Program-made: the position numbers and the translations under genes | NCBI RefSeq assembly: GCF_040954645.1 | Contig: NC_092806.1 | Location: forward strand, 76,943,141-77,007,140 | From: Diabrotica undecimpunctata | Taxonomy: Eukaryota; Arthropoda; Insecta; Coleoptera; Chrysomelidae | DNA: 64,000 bases | Direction of reading: 5' to 3' | The notes under the pieces: generated by a model | Seen by the model: only the letters and a program-made list of their open reading frames with translations | Told to the model about the DNA's origin: nothing | Databases searched by the model: none | In this document: one piece after another, positions 34,704-47,221 of the stretch | Position numbering within the stretch: the stretch's first letter is position 1 | Layout: every line of letters begins with the position of its first letter

Positions 34704-35918
34704 TTCTTCTTCTTCTTCTTGTTATATAGACATGATTCTGTGTCTCTTGCCATCTTTACTACTATATCTGTTGTCATTTGGCATATATAAGCATTACATT
34801 CTACTCTTCTATTTCTTACCCAGTTCTTGATGTTCTCTACCTTCCATCTAAGTCGTATATCTGTACTTCTAGCCCTGTCCCATAATGTCTTACCATCTAT
34901 TTTTCTAAGTATTTTCATCTTTGCTGTTTTTAACATTATTTTTGTCCTCTGTGTGTCAGGTCTTGTTTCTGCCGCGTATGTCATTATTGGTCTGATGACT
35001 GTTTTGTAAATTCTGCATTTCGTTTCTTTCCCGATATTTTTATTTTTCCATATTGTTTCATTTCGGCAGCCTGCGGCTCTGTTTGCTGTATTCACTTGAT
35101 CTTTCACTTCAGTTCCAAGGTTTCCGTAGCTAGATAATGTGATGCCTAGATATTTAAACTACATCACTGGTTCTATTATTTGATCTTCTAGCTCCAATTT
35201 ACATCTTAGTAAATTTGCTGTTGTAACCATGCAGTTTGTCTTTTTTGGAGAAATTAACATGTTAAATTTTCTGGCGGTTATATTAAATTGGTGCAGCATA
35301 AGTTGTAAATTATCTTCACTTTGAGAGAGTAGAATTGCGTCGTCTGTATAGCAGATTATTTTAAGTTGTTTTTCTCCTATTTGGTATCCTTTTTTAGTTC
35401 TTACTTTTTTTATTATTTCATCCATAATTAGGTGGAACAATAGAGGACTCAGGGAATCTCCCTGTCTTATCATTGCCAGCTTTAATAGGGTCGGTTATTT
35501 CTTCTTCTACTTTTACTTTTATTGTGTTGTTTTGGTAGATATTTTCGATGGTTTTGATTATTCCTAGAGGTATCTCTCTTGCGTACAGTAAGTGGATAGC
35601 GTCTTTTAATTTGACCCTTTCAAATGCCTTCCTAAGGTCCACGAAACATAGATATGCCGGTTTGTTGTATTCCAATGATTTCTCTTGCACTTGCCTCATT
35701 ATAAATATAGCATCAATGCATGATCTTCATGACCTAAAACCTTGTTGTTCTGCTAGTGTTATAACTTCATTCAGTTTATTTGTGATCACTTTGGTGATTA
35801 ATTTTAGTGTTATGTTTGATAAATTAATTCCTCTGTAATTTTCTGTGTCCGATTTGTCTCCCTTTTTGAAGAGAGGTATTAGGATGCTTGATTTCCATTC
35901 TTGAGGAATGGAGATCAA
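34704..35918 (-). pseudogene. 5'-truncated LINE with 15-bp target duplication
   Basis: A - strand element inserted in the last AGMO intron. From the right: RT segments WKSSILIPLFKKGDKSDTEN and YRGINLSN, CFVDLRKAFERV, SLSPLLFHLIMDEII, and ICYTDDAILLSQSEDN near 35350. The catalytic box reads YTDD. Then comes the post-RT region (CRIYKTVIRPIMTYAAET). It ends in a (TTC)n tail (+ strand) at 34704-34721. The 15-bp TTACTTTTTTTATTC occurs at 34689-34703 and 35919-35933 and is a clear target-site duplication. Frameshifts inactivate it. Confidence 0.9.
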
Positions 35919-36117
35919 TTACTTTTTTTATTCACACAACTTAATTTTCTTCTACCGTTTAGATTTATCGGGATTCAATCTCTTTTTAGCTTCCGATGTT
36001 ACTCTTTTTACTAATAGGGACAGAATGCCTTTTTCTCTGCTTTCAAAATCTTATCAGTATATATCTTGTCAGTATCTTTTTCGGATACTTCTTTCCTTTC
36101 ATCAAAGAAAAGAAGTA

Positions 36118-36147
36118 GTGTGGTGTGTGTGTATGTGTGTGTGTGTG
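36118..36147. repeat. Short (GT)n microsatellite
   Basis: GTGTGGTGTGTGTGTATGTG-type run of about 30 bp. Confidence 0.85.
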
Positions 36148-36339
36148 CATTTTCCCTTTTAATTTTCAATTAAAACTCTTTTTAACTTTTAATTTTTCCT
36201 TGCACTTATTTGGATTAAGTTAACAGTATTAATATTTTTTATTGTATGTTAAATCGAAACTAAATAAACATAATAAAATGAATAATATGGTTTCTCTCAT
36301 TTTATCTTTTACATAATGCTCGCAGAAAAAAATCACGAC

Positions 36340-36640
36340 ATAGTCACAAAAACAGTGGCGGTGTAAATATTACGGTTTAGTGCTTGGTAAACCTCATGTA
36401 GCACAGAAAACATAGTATCACTGGTACATTTATCAGATAAAAACCCGAACTGATTTTGTAATAAAATGTTGTTTTTAAGGAAAACGGACACAAATTGCTT
36501 TTATAAGTCTCTCAATACTTTTGGCTAGTACCGGTAGTAAGGCAATAGACCTATAGTTGCAGGCATTAGATTTTTCACCACACCTATGAAAAGGAATAAA
36601 AATGCTATCCTTAGGCACTCGGGAAATGTACCGTTTTTAA
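36340..36640 (-). pseudogene. Jockey/CR1-like RT fragment
   Basis: - strand pieces read FHRCGEKSNACNYRSIALLP, then an AKSIERLI and ILLQNQFGFL segment, the N-terminal RT region of Jockey/CR1-type LINEs. It is short, with stops. Confidence 0.7.
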
Positions 36641-36926
36641 AGGAATCAATAGGAAAATTGGAATAACCCGGTATCCATGAGATAAGTATTTCACACCCAG
36701 ATGAAATAAGATTTTTTGTTTTAAGGTATCATTAATCTGCCGAAGCAGAAACATTGCCATTAAACTTTTAATAAAACATGGTAAACAAATACCTAAGTTA
36801 GAGTATGCATATGTCAGTCTGGACAAGTGGTTAAAATCCCAATATACGTTTTTCTTATGCCATAGACTAGTCTAATTAGGTTTTTTTTTTCGATGGCTTT
36901 ATATTTACATGGAGATATATACGTAC

Positions 36927-37040
36927 CATATGAAGAGTCGCTAAGTATTGATATCCATAAACTACCAAAGAAAAATGTAATAGAAGGTATGCATTGCACC
37001 AAAAAGGAAGATTAATATTATATTTTTCTCTTTTGGTTAC
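36927..37040 (-). CDS. AGMO: AGMO exon, small membrane-segment exon
   Basis: 114 bp (38 codons) with acceptor TTTTTTTCAG and donor GTACGT. It encodes VTKREKYNINLPFW, then a hydrophobic YLLLHFSLVVYGYQYL segment. Phase 0 at both ends. It has no long open frame in the genomic sequence and is recognised only because it bridges its neighbours in phase at the expected place. Confidence 0.8.
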
Positions 37041-37223
37041 CTGAAAAAAAGTAATATAAATGTAGTAAGTTAATATTTCTGGTATAATGAAAAGTAGAGG
37101 GTTTCATAAAAAATATACATATCTATCGACCAAAAAAATAATATCCCGTTAATAAGAGTCATCAATAATAGATATTTTTGATGAACATTGCTTTTGATAT
37201 GACGTCATATTGCTGATTCTGTG

Positions 37224-37369
<146 letters not shown>

Positions 37370-38032
37370 TGTCAATGTCCGTTTCTGTAGCATTCATGTT
37401 ATTTCTTATAGATTTTTTGATCTTCCTTTCCAGCCTTAATGTTCTAGCACTTCTTCTCAAATAATCCATTTCAACTGCCAACAATCTTCTCTTCAGGTTT
37501 GCATTAATTTTCCATACTTCTAGGTCATTCTATGTTATATTATTTATTCTAAATTCTATCATCTGTCCGATGACGCAATATATGTTGCGATGCAGTCAAT
37601 AGTATCAAAAGACTTCTGGCTCAATACAATATTTATTTTTCTGTCAGTTTATTGTTCATTTATTCATTTATGTCATATATTTTTTTGATCATTAATACCA
37701 CAGAACCACTCTTTTATTTGATATGCCATACTCTTTTCTCCGATCAGTACCACCAAAATTTCGATCGAAATATTTGGTTATTGAAGAATAAAATTGGAAA
37801 TTTTATTTAAATAGTACTTTATCTTCAATTACCTTATAAACAACAAATAGAGCTAAACTAATCTTAGTGTGGCCAGGGCCCAAATATTTAAATAGAAATG
37901 ACGTCTTGTCTTTAAAATGCCTCTACATAATTCTCTATAAATATAATTACAAAAAGTGTATCTGCAAGATTTGACATAGTATGCATTTAGAATGAAAAGT
38001 AAAGAATACAGTTTAAGAAAGTTAATACTTAC

Positions 38033-38167
38033 TTTTACTTTGTCCTCTTCTAATCCCAATCGAGGTTTACCAGGTTGCCAGCTTGGACCGTAAAATATGG
38101 CAGCTAATTTATTGTTCCACGATTTCATGCATTTGAATCTTTCAATTACGTATCTTGTGTAAAAACT
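38033..38167 (-). CDS. AGMO: AGMO exon, PSWQPGKPRLG segment
   Basis: 135 bp (45 codons) with acceptor TTATTTTAG and donor GTAAGT. It encodes SFYTRYVIERF, then LAAIFYGPSWQPGKPRLG, a conserved AGMO motif. Phase 0 at both ends. Confidence 0.92.
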
Positions 38168-38820
38168 CTAAAATAAACAGATATAATTTAACTGTATTAA
38201 AAATAATAAAACACGTTAAAATCACTTAGTGATTTATGTATAATTATAGTATTTTGTCCCCTTTCAACCCTTATCGGCGTATAAAAATTATTTAGTCCGG
38301 GCGGGATCTGTTTTAAATTGGATATTTTCCATAGGAGTCTATTTTTTTTTTTTTGAATCACTTCAAGATGTACCTTATATCAATAATAACGATATACCCA
38401 GGCGCAAACCTTATGCTTATTTTTTTATTTAACAAAATCTGAAATTTTCTCCTATAAATCTAAAGATATTGCTCGTACAAAAAAAAACTTAACTAGCTGG
38501 AAAATTAAAATCTTATGTTTATTGCCTTCCATCGATATACCTTTTTTGGTTTTCTGTTTTGCGAGACATGCCATTTCATTTCACTTTTAGTATTCACTCG
38601 TATTATTCTTTTCCATTTGTTTTAAACGTTTCAATGTTTGGTATTCCTTTCCCCGGGTAGCTGTAGCTTCCTCCGTGGTTATTGTTAATTGTTGCCCTGG
38701 TAACCATCAGGGTCTTCTAACTCTAATGCCACAAATTGGTTGCATTGCTCCTGTAGTGATCCTTTCCCGAGTTAACAGGCTCCTTTTCTAACTTGGCTGC
38801 ACCGTACTGAAGACGACCAA

Positions 38821-39078
38821 TTGTAAAATGCTGGTTTTCTTGAAAACCATTGTTTTGGCGACGTTTCGGCAAGGTCTCACTTGCCATTCTCAAGCCTGGT
38901 GGATCTACTTCTCGTCGTTACTCAATTAGTACTGGTCTCTATGTACTATGGTATGGTACTAGACCAGTACTAATCGAGTAACGACGAGAAGTAGATCCAC
39001 CAGGCTTGAGAATGGCAAGTGAGACCTTGCCGAAACGTCGCCAAAACAATGGTTTTCAAGAAAACCAGCATTTTACAA
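38821..39078. repeat. Near-perfect palindrome, 118-bp arms
   Basis: The arms 38821-38938 and 38961-39078 are inverted copies (I saw one mismatch, near 38925/38974) around a 22-bp spacer. Each arm contains GGCAAG/CTTGCC closing a hairpin, followed by GAAACG. It lies 32 bp from a (TA)n array inside an AGMO intron. The arrangement resembles head-to-head ends of a Penelope-type or MITE repeat. Confidence 0.92.
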
Positions 39079-39108
39079 CGCGGAGTCAAACCCGAAAAAA
39101 TAGTGACA

Positions 39109-39110
<2 letters not shown>

Positions 39111-39199
<89 letters not shown>
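39111..39199. repeat. (TA)n array beside the palindrome
   Basis: About 89 bp of TA. Confidence 0.95.
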
Positions 39200-39203
<4 letters not shown>

Positions 39204-39659
39204 TATTTCTCAGGGCGCCTTTTTAATTTTACTTTAATCAGATTACTTTATATATCTCTTCTAGTGGGTTCAGTATCTCCTAGTTGCTCATAATCGGGAT
39301 AGAACAGGAAACGGAACTAACATTAAAACAACATAAATATGCACACAAATTAATATTTATTTTCAATAAGCAATACGATGAATATTAATAAATAACTTTT
39401 GTGGGCAATTATCTTTCCCAACAAACTCCTATACTCTAAATTTAATTTTAATTACAAACTATCTATTGATCTGTTTTATAATAATATCTACTAAAAATTG
39501 ACCATATAAAATATAATTTATTCACAAAAAATAACTCTTTGAAACTTGGAATCTTAGTTCGTATGCTTATATTTGGTTTTATCTTTAGAATATCTTAAAG
39601 TTTTCTTTCATTCAAATTATTTGACTGACCTTTATTTTTTACACCAATGATGTCTCCTC

Positions 39660-39660
<1 letters not shown>

Positions 39661-39743
<83 letters not shown>

Positions 39744-39757
39744 ACATATATATAATA
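39661..39757. repeat. (TA)n array next to an AGMO splice donor
   Basis: About 97 bp of interrupted TA, ending only about 22 bp from the donor of the exon at 39780-39931. Confidence 0.93.
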
Positions 39758-39779
39758 ATAATATTATTAATACTTTTAC

Positions 39780-39931
39780 CTGAAGATGAAGTGGATTAAA
39801 TGATGGTTGATTAAAAACAAGTCCATATATAATCTCCTCGTCTTTCTTCTCACTGGCAAAAGTTCCAAATAAACGATCCCAAATTATCAAAACACCTCCA
39901 AAATTTTTATCCAAACAATAAATGTTACTTC
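39780..39931 (-). CDS. AGMO: AGMO exon, IIWDRLFGTF segment
   Basis: 152 bp with acceptor ATTTTTAG and donor GTAAAAG. It encodes NIYCLDKNFGGVLIIWDRL then FGTF...IYGLVFNQPSFNPLHLQ, strongly conserved after the last histidine cluster. It ends in phase 0. Confidence 0.93.
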
Positions 39932-40132
39932 CTAAAAATCAGAAATAATCGTAAACTTTGTAACCACTATTAGTTGCGTTTTTAGATAGAGTTGGTTAAT
40001 TAGATAAATTTTAGTTTTTAAATGACCTTTCTCATTTGAGCATCTCATCATCTTTAAAAATAATCATTTAATTTATTTTAAATACTACTTCAAAACACTT
40101 AAGTATATAAAATTTCTTCCTTCTACCACGTT

Positions 40133-40134
<2 letters not shown>

Positions 40135-40184
<50 letters not shown>
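40135..40184. repeat. (TA)n array, left edge of family B copy 2
   Basis: About 50 bp of TA directly abutting the family B repeat. Confidence 0.95.
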
Positions 40185-40190
<6 letters not shown>

Positions 40191-40796
40191 TACAGGATAT
40201 TAGTGAATGTCGATATAAACAAAACCACAAGTTTATTAGGGCTGCGTTTATTGTTATTTACTGGAAAAACATCAAAATTAAAATAAATATAAATGTTTAA
40301 ATATTCTTGTATACATAACTGGTTGCATACCATTAAGACAGGTTAATAATTAAAAATCATAACTATCCAAATATGGGCCTCTTGCTTCTTGAAAAAAATA
40401 AATACAATATTAAGAACAACTAATTACACTTAATCACATTGTTTTTTCTGTCTGTTCTCTATGTATTAGAGTTCAAACATACCATCAAAATATGTCATGA
40501 AATAAACTAAGTTGTATTATCCTGACCAACATTTTTAGAATGTATTGTCCATAATTATATTTTAAATTTGTGATTGTAATGTTGAGTGTCAAAGTTTATT
40601 TTAAATAATCTCAACGACTAGTAAGTTGCACTGACGAATTGTGATATTTTGTAAATATTTAAATATTTACACCTTTTTTTATATACATTACAGAGACTTG
40701 AAAAAGGAATAAAATTATTCCGAAAGCTCGACAAAAGAGCGTTTCTCTAACATCTTGACCAACCTTCTGACTGCAGCCCTAATAAACTTATGGTTT

Positions 40797-40798
<2 letters not shown>
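40185..40798. repeat. Dispersed repeat family B, copy 2, with inverted ends
   Basis: Left end ACAAAACCACAAGTTTATTA followed by GGGCTGC; the right end is its inverted copy (GCAGCCCTAATAAACTTATG, near 40773-40792). (TA)n arrays abut both sides. Near the right end, CTTGAAAAAGGAATAAAATT and ATTCCGAAAGC (40697-40727) form a GGAATAA/TTATTCC hairpin followed by GAAAGC. It carries no reading frame. Confidence 0.8.

Positions 40799-40850
<52 letters not shown>
40799..40850. repeat. (TA)n array, right edge of family B copy 2
   Basis: About 52 bp of TA, 40 bp from the donor of the AGMO exon at 40891-41053. Confidence 0.95.
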
Positions 40851-40851
<1 letters not shown>

Positions 40852-40890
40852 ATACAATAGCGAAGCTATTTAATAAAAAGTAACATTTAC

Positions 40891-41053
40891 CATGGTGTAC
40901 CCTGTGATGCTGCGGAGTATTAAATACATACTCTAGAGGTCCAAGGGTGGTGACAGTTACTGTATGGATCCAGAACTGATACAGTAAGTTGAACTGTTGA
41001 TGAGTTACAAAATGTGCTGGTGGTATAACAAACGCCAAAGGTAGGTAGAACAT
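40891..41053 (-). CDS. AGMO: AGMO exon with third histidine cluster
   Basis: 163 bp, acceptor in a T-rich tract, donor GTAAATG. It encodes MFYLPLAFVIPPAHF, then QFNLLYQFWIHT, LGPLEYVFNTP and QHHRVHHG, the AGMO signature with the third histidine cluster. The initial ATG is internal, not a start. It ends in phase 1. Confidence 0.94.
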
Positions 41054-41129
41054 CTAAAAAAAATTAAATAAATAATATGTAAATCAATTGAAAAATGTAA
41101 ATTACTATATGTACGTGTATTTAACTTAC

Positions 41130-41233
41130 AAATCCACACCACCCATGAAAAAAGGACTGTCGTAAGCCTACAGCTAGGTTAAACTCTTCCGAACTATGAT
41201 GCACTTGATGTTGCGCCCATAAGATATGAACCT
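41130..41233 (-). CDS. AGMO: AGMO exon with second histidine cluster
   Basis: 104 bp with acceptor CTTTTTAG and donor GTAAGT. It encodes [20 protein letters not shown] then [13 protein letters not shown] is the second metal-binding cluster, typical of AGMO. It ends in phase 0. Confidence 0.92.
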
Positions 41234-41348
41234 CTAAAAAGGAAAGAAGAATAGAAGAACAGTTATGTCGTTAGTATATATAGTAGAGTAGATAATAAAC
41301 AAAAAACTAATTTAGAAAAATAAAATAAAGATATTTATATTCATACAA

Positions 41349-41565
<217 letters not shown>

Positions 41566-41629
41566 GTTTTTGATGGGTTGGAGTCAATAAAAGGGGCTAT
41601 TGGTTAACTATTTAATATCTCGAGCTTTC

Positions 41630-41632
<3 letters not shown>

Positions 41633-41681
<49 letters not shown>
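41633..41681. repeat. (TA)n array
   Basis: About 49 bp of TA, separated from the previous array by about 70 bp (CATGTTTTTGATGGGTTGG...). Confidence 0.95.
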
Positions 41682-41686
<5 letters not shown>

Positions 41687-42487
41687 GAAATACCAAATAT
41701 ATAAATAAACGACGAAAGGTACACAATTCGTCAACCCTTCCGTGAATGAATTAGTATCCATAGACTGTTTTAACATTATTGCTGTATTCTCAACGTCTAT
41801 CGGATAGATACAAACTCCTACAAGGAAAGCCAGTGAATTATCCTGCTATTCGCCACTTCTCGAGTGGTAAGCTACAAAAAACACCATCTATTTTGATGGT
41901 CTTAAACGAATACGATTTACTACTATCGCTTTCTGTCTTCCTGAGCTATACGAAATTTGTAATAGATTTAAAGATTTTATCAAGAGCTTTGCTACGGCTT
42001 TAATGAATTGAAAAGGTACATAAAGCAACATAAAAGGTATTGTTCGGGAATCCTTATTTCTTTATTTTATATTGAATATTATTATAATACTTCATTTATT
42101 TCGGGTAGAATAAGTTGATAATATGATTTTACTTCGACGCACACATTCGCTCATATATCCAAATGGGCATGCTCCAATGAGTAGATTTTAACCGACAAGG
42201 TACGACTTTGCTTCTAACCTTCAACGAAAACGGTTAAGAATTCGGGACCTTGCGTATCTGGCGGTACCGTCTCGCGTCCAACAGGAATTTCATGGAAGGA
42301 ATCCATTGAAGTGATTGAGCAGTGATGAATTGAGTAATCACATTTGTCTTTGATTACTTAATTTTTTTTATTTGCTATTTATAATATATCACTTGGGTTC
42401 AAACTTAAATTTATTTTATTTTTATTGTGACAAATCAATCACATTTAAGTAATTTTGTTAGAATATTTGATAAATTAACTTCATAAA
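41682..42487. other. Unassigned leader or flank of the second BEL/Pao copy
   Basis: Probably includes the 5' part of the BEL/Pao element whose gag starts at 42488, but I could not delimit an LTR. Confidence 0.4.
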
Positions 42488-43740
42488 ATGTCTGATAAAT
42501 TAACAAAAGCCAATTTAAATCGAACTACCGCTTTTAAAAGATTACAGGAAACTTATGAATGTGGTATTAGTGTTGCTAATAATGAATCTTTAAAACCTCT
42601 ATTTCTTGCTAGAGCAAATGCTATTGATGGCACTTATAATGAATTTCAAAGTACTCATAACACTGTCATTTCGTTAATCAATGATGATGATTTTTTTTCC
42701 TATGATGAGATGAGATTAAATGCTGATAAAGCCTTTTATGGAGTTTTATCAGTAAAACATGATTTTTTATTGAATGACTCATCTTCTCAATCGGCAAACA
42801 TGTCTACTGTAGATAATCCTAATTCTTCTAACCGTAGAAGCGTCGTAAACCTTCCAAAACTTTCCTTGCCTCGTTTCGAAGGCAATTATAGGGATTTTCC
42901 TACTTTTTATGATCTGTTTAACAGTCTAATCCACAATAATACTGACATATCTAATGTTGAAAAGTTTCAGTATCTTCTTACTTCTTTGAGTAAACAACCT
43001 CTAGGTTTAATCAAAGGTATTTCTCTTACTGAGTGCAATTATATTGTGGCATATGAAAAACTGGAAAAACGATATCAAAATAAACGTATCTTAGCTAGTC
43101 ATTATTACAATGAAATTTTTAATGCTTCCTCAATTTCAAAGGCAAATTATTTTGAACTAAGAAAACTTTTAAGTATCTTTTCGGAAAATGTGGCTGCTCT
43201 CGGGGTAATGAAGATGCCTGTAGATCATTGGAATTTTTTGCTATTTAACATGCTCCTTAATAAATTAGATTCAAAAACCAGAACCGATTTTGAGCTGGAA
43301 CATATCCTTAGCCAGGAATTGCCAACTTATAGGCAATTAATGTCGTTTTGTAGATAGACAATGCATCGCACTGGAATCTGTTCAGTATACTGCTTCTTCA
43401 TCTAATTCATATAATCCAAAGAGTCCAATAAAACAGTTTAACAATAAAAAAACCTTATCTAGTTTTCTGATGAAATCCAGCCCAAATATAGTGGAGCATT
43501 CTAAGTGCATCTTGTGTTCTTCACCTCATACCTTATATAAGTTTGAAATATTTCTTTCTAAATCCCCTCAAGAGAGGTTTTCTATTGCTAAGCAACATAA
43601 ACTTTGCGTTAATTGTTTAGTTTCGCCGCACTCTATGAGGAATTATGGATCATCTCATAAATGTCGTGTTTGCAAATTTTCATATACTACATTGCACACA
43701 TTGGTAATAACAAAGATTTTAAAATTGGAGATTATGTTTA
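42488..43740 (+). pseudogene. BEL/Pao gag, second copy
   Basis: A 289-codon open frame (42488-43357) with the BEL Gag pattern LPKLSLPRFEGNYRDF, TFYDLFNSLIHNN and VEKFQYLLTSL, then LEKRYQNKR. A stop follows, and Gag codons continue with the zinc-knuckle region (CILCSSPHTLYKF, CVNC, CRVC; 43490-43680). The first half is the cleanest BEL coding stretch in the window and preserves a plausible start at 42488. Protease and RT are missing: the copy ends near 43740 before a T run and the hAT relic. Confidence 0.82.
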
Positions 43741-44279
43741 AGAAAAGTACCGACACACGGCTTGTTCGCAATAAATCGATGTATTTTTTTTTTTTTTTTT
43801 TTTTCAAGCATTTTTTAAACTCCTTGCGATAACAAATAGGATACCTATTTAAAATTCAAATCATTCAATAGTCTACTGAAAGGTCGTTAACATTTTTTTT
43901 CTAACAATAGCATAGTTTGCTTTAACTTTGCTAAAAACAAAAACATATCATATATTAGACTTAATAAGATAAGTGCTTTTAATTTATGCTCACATTATTT
44001 TTTCTTTAAATGTAAACAGAAAAGACCAAGACCCTCATGTAAATATTTGAGGGTTCTTCCCTCTTGCACAGTCATTTCTTGACATTTTCAAGATTACTAC
44101 ACCGATTTTTATTCGATTTAATTTAAATATTTTAATTGTTATGCAAAAACGGTTCATTTTTAGTTTATTTCTACAATCTTAAATTTAAAAAATGGGTACA
44201 ACTATAGAATATTTAATTCTTCTTTAGATTTTATCTGAAAAATTTTTTCCAAGAGATCAGCATTTCAGAACCGCGAAAC

Positions 44280-45545
44280 ATTTAGCTTAAAAAGTAAAAA
44301 TCACATCCGGTGAAAAATATCAACCTTCAGTGTCCAAGTGCTTTCAGTCAAGTTTCAAAAAACAAACCGAACAAGAAACTTTTAACGAAGACTTGTGTCG
44401 TGCATAATATACCGCTTCTAATATACCGCTTTCAAAAGTATCTAATGAAAACTTTAGTTCTTTTTTAAAAAAATATTGCAAACAAAACATTCCCAGTGAA
44501 CGAACTCTAAAGAGAAATAATGTCAATTTATTATACTCCTCAGTTATCCACAACATAAAAGCCGAAATAGGTAATAATTACTTTTAGATATGTGTGGACG
44601 AGACCACTGACTCAGGAAGATGTATTGTGCACTTATTGATGGGTGTACTTAGCGATGAAACCTTCCAAAATCCTATTTAATTTTCTGTAAGCAAGCGGAA
44701 AAAACCAACGCTCTAACAATATCATGATTTCTACAAGAAGCATTAGCAAACTTTTTTCTTCCTGCTGCTGTGCCTAATGATAAATTATTGCTTATTTTAT
44801 CTGATGCCGCACCATATATGGTGAAAGCAGGACAAAATTTAAAAATATTTTATCCAAACTTAATATATGTCACTTGTTTAGCGCATGGAATAAACAGAGT
44901 TGCGGAGGAAGTAAGAAAAAAACTTCCACTATTTAACGGTTTAATAGCGAGCATCAAAAAGGTATTCCTGAAATCACCTGTAAGAATACAATGTTACAGA
45001 GATAAGTTTCCTGCTGTTCCACTGCCACCGCAACCCATTTTAACACGTTGGGGAACATGGTTGGAAGCAGCTAATTCCTATGCTATCATTTTGTTGATTT
45101 AAAAAAAATAATTAACCTTTTAACGGATGATAGTTGCCAATCTTTATTGGAAGCTAAGCAACCCTTCCAAAATAACATCCTACAACTGCAACTGTCATTC
45201 ATAAAATCAAATTATAGTTTTGCCCAGAAAACTATAACTCAATTAGAATCCTTCAAATTATCATTGTTAGAGAGTACAGTTTTAATAAAAGAATTGTGTC
45301 AAAACGTTAAACGTACTATTGGAAAGGCAATTTTTTAAAAATTTAAAGTAACCATGGAAAAAAATAGTGGTTACCAGGTTCTTTCTGAAGTGGTTCAAGT
45401 ACTAGCTGGGACATTTTCCGAACTACTTAATTTAGAACCATCTATTATAGTAAATTTGAAAAATGCCCCAGTTAATGTCGAAATAAGTTTTTCTATTTAC
45501 AAATATATGTATTCAGATAGAAGCCATAAGTTTTTTTAGAAAATT
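44280..45545 (+). pseudogene. hAT-superfamily transposase relic
   Basis: Broken + strand codons: ICVDETTDSGRCIVHLLMG (first catalytic Asp region, near 44590), then an open piece LLLILSDAAPYMVKAGQNL, CLAHGINRVAEEV and PPQPILTRWGTWLEAA (44770-45100), which is the classic order of an insect hAT transposase. Later pieces at 45147-45539 continue toward the C-terminus. Stops and shifts throughout. The terminal repeats were not located. Confidence 0.82.
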
Positions 45546-46079
45546 TTGAACATCATCTGATAATCTAATTCAAAATAATATTTATATATTAAAATAATTG
45601 TATATGTTTTTGTAAATAAAAAAATATTGTATATATTTTTTATTGTATGCATATTTTCTAGATAAATATGCTTATTATGCATAAAATACTGCATATTTTT
45701 GCATAAAATACTGCATATTTATGCGCATATTTCATACTTTTTTATTTGCATATTTGCCTAAGTCTAGTTATTATAAAGTTCTTTGAGGGCGCGTCTTTCT
45801 GAAAGCCTGATATTTGGCGGTGGAGGTTTGGAAGTATGGAGAATTCTGGCGAATCTTGTCTGGCAACTTCGGCTTGGTCGGAAGGAAAATGATAAATAGC
45901 TTCTTCAGTTTGACTAAAAATTTTCTCAGTTGGGATTGCAAGAGGAGTGACAGAAAAAGTGAAGCATTTTGACAGAGCTATGGTAGCTGAATCGGATATG
46001 TTAATATCTGAAAAATTACGAGACAATCTATTCTTTATAGAAAGCTACGAGAAAATTAAAGGGGTCATAAGACGCCATA
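45546..46079. other. AT-rich stretch with unrecognised - strand frame
   Basis: 45600-45760 has repeated GCATATTT/GCATAAAATACT motifs, probably the hAT 3' end. The - strand frame 46026-45742 has no family I recognise. Confidence 0.4.
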
Positions 46080-46404
46080 CCTCATTTAAAAAATGCAAAA
46101 AGTAAATGGGCAAGAATAGAGACAGAGAAATCCGAGACATTCGCAGAACATCTTTCGAAAGTATTTAGTTCATTTAACAGTGCCTGTAGAACAAGAAAAA
46201 CCACTTTATCCTTTTTTTGACGCTCCATATCAAATGAAACTACCAGTCTACCAATTTTACATTAAAGAAGTAAAACAGATAATAAAAAATGAGATAAAAC
46301 CCAACAAGGCGCCAGGATACGATCTCATTACAGGCAAGGTCCTTCAAAAACTAACCCATTTACACAAACATAAAACACAACTTTTCACAAAATTTACTTT
46401 GTGA
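46080..46404 (+). pseudogene. Jockey-like LINE pre-RT fragment
   Basis: + strand codons with EVKQIIKNEIKPNKAPGYDL near 46265-46325, the conserved pre-RT/RT0 motif of Jockey-type LINEs. Truncated on both sides. Confidence 0.7.
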
Positions 46405-47069
46405 AAACTATGCTAATTAGTACGGTCGTATCAGAACTGTAGTGTCGTCTCCGGGTCTTCAAAACATAATACCAATTTCTTCTTCTGGCAGGACTCACAT
46501 GGACCCCTCAAACCTCTCTTTATATTTTCTAAACCAATCAGAACGCACAAATATCCCTCTCATTCCAGCCGTTTTCTACCAATCAAATATAAATGTTGTC
46601 ACAAAAAAACCCAATGCTACCAAAACCCCATCAATTAACATTTTTTAATAAAAGGTCTTAAAAATGTGTTCAATTTCTAAAAAAAAGATAAGTAAATATC
46701 TGTGTAAACAAATTCACTAGGCCTATGGTTTTGTACATTTTCTAATCGTTCATGGTGTACCTTACAATACAAAGACATGTTAACATTTTATTCAAATTTT
46801 TTTGTTTAAAAATTCTCATCTGCATAAATCATCGAACCACCGCTATTGTCATTTTCCTCGTGAATGTTCCCTTTGTCTTTATACAATTATGATTCACTAA
46901 TTCGGAAAAACACTTAATATCCCTCTTACCTGGTTTATATTTTACTAACTTAATATTAGTGTGTACATGGTGTTGCGATTTTGTTGGTCGGTGATTTGAT
47001 TTTTGTCTCAAAATTTTCTTATTATTTTTTCAGAAATTTGAAATCCTAATAATCAATGTAAATACATAC
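46405..47069. other. Intron sequence without recognisable features
   Basis: AT-rich. Short frames here (for example 47011-46829 on the - strand) match nothing I know. Confidence 0.5.
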
Positions 47070-47221
47070 CATGACAGGCTCTATGGACCCAGTAGTAACA
47101 AAAATCTACTCCTAGCGCTGCTAAATACCATGTTATCAAATTGTTCCAAGGAAGATTTATAAGGCAAAAATGTTGATGTATGTAGAAATACAAGTAACTC
47201 TCGCTGCCTCTAAATAGTAGT
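47070..47221 (-). CDS. AGMO: AGMO exon with first histidine cluster
   Basis: 152 bp with acceptor TTTTTACAG and donor GTATGT. It encodes LPWNNLITWYLAALGVDFCYYWVHRACH. HRACH, with a split Glu codon, is the HxxxHE diiron motif. The intron before it (12.4 kb) carries the DNA transposon at 48238-51583. Confidence 0.92.
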
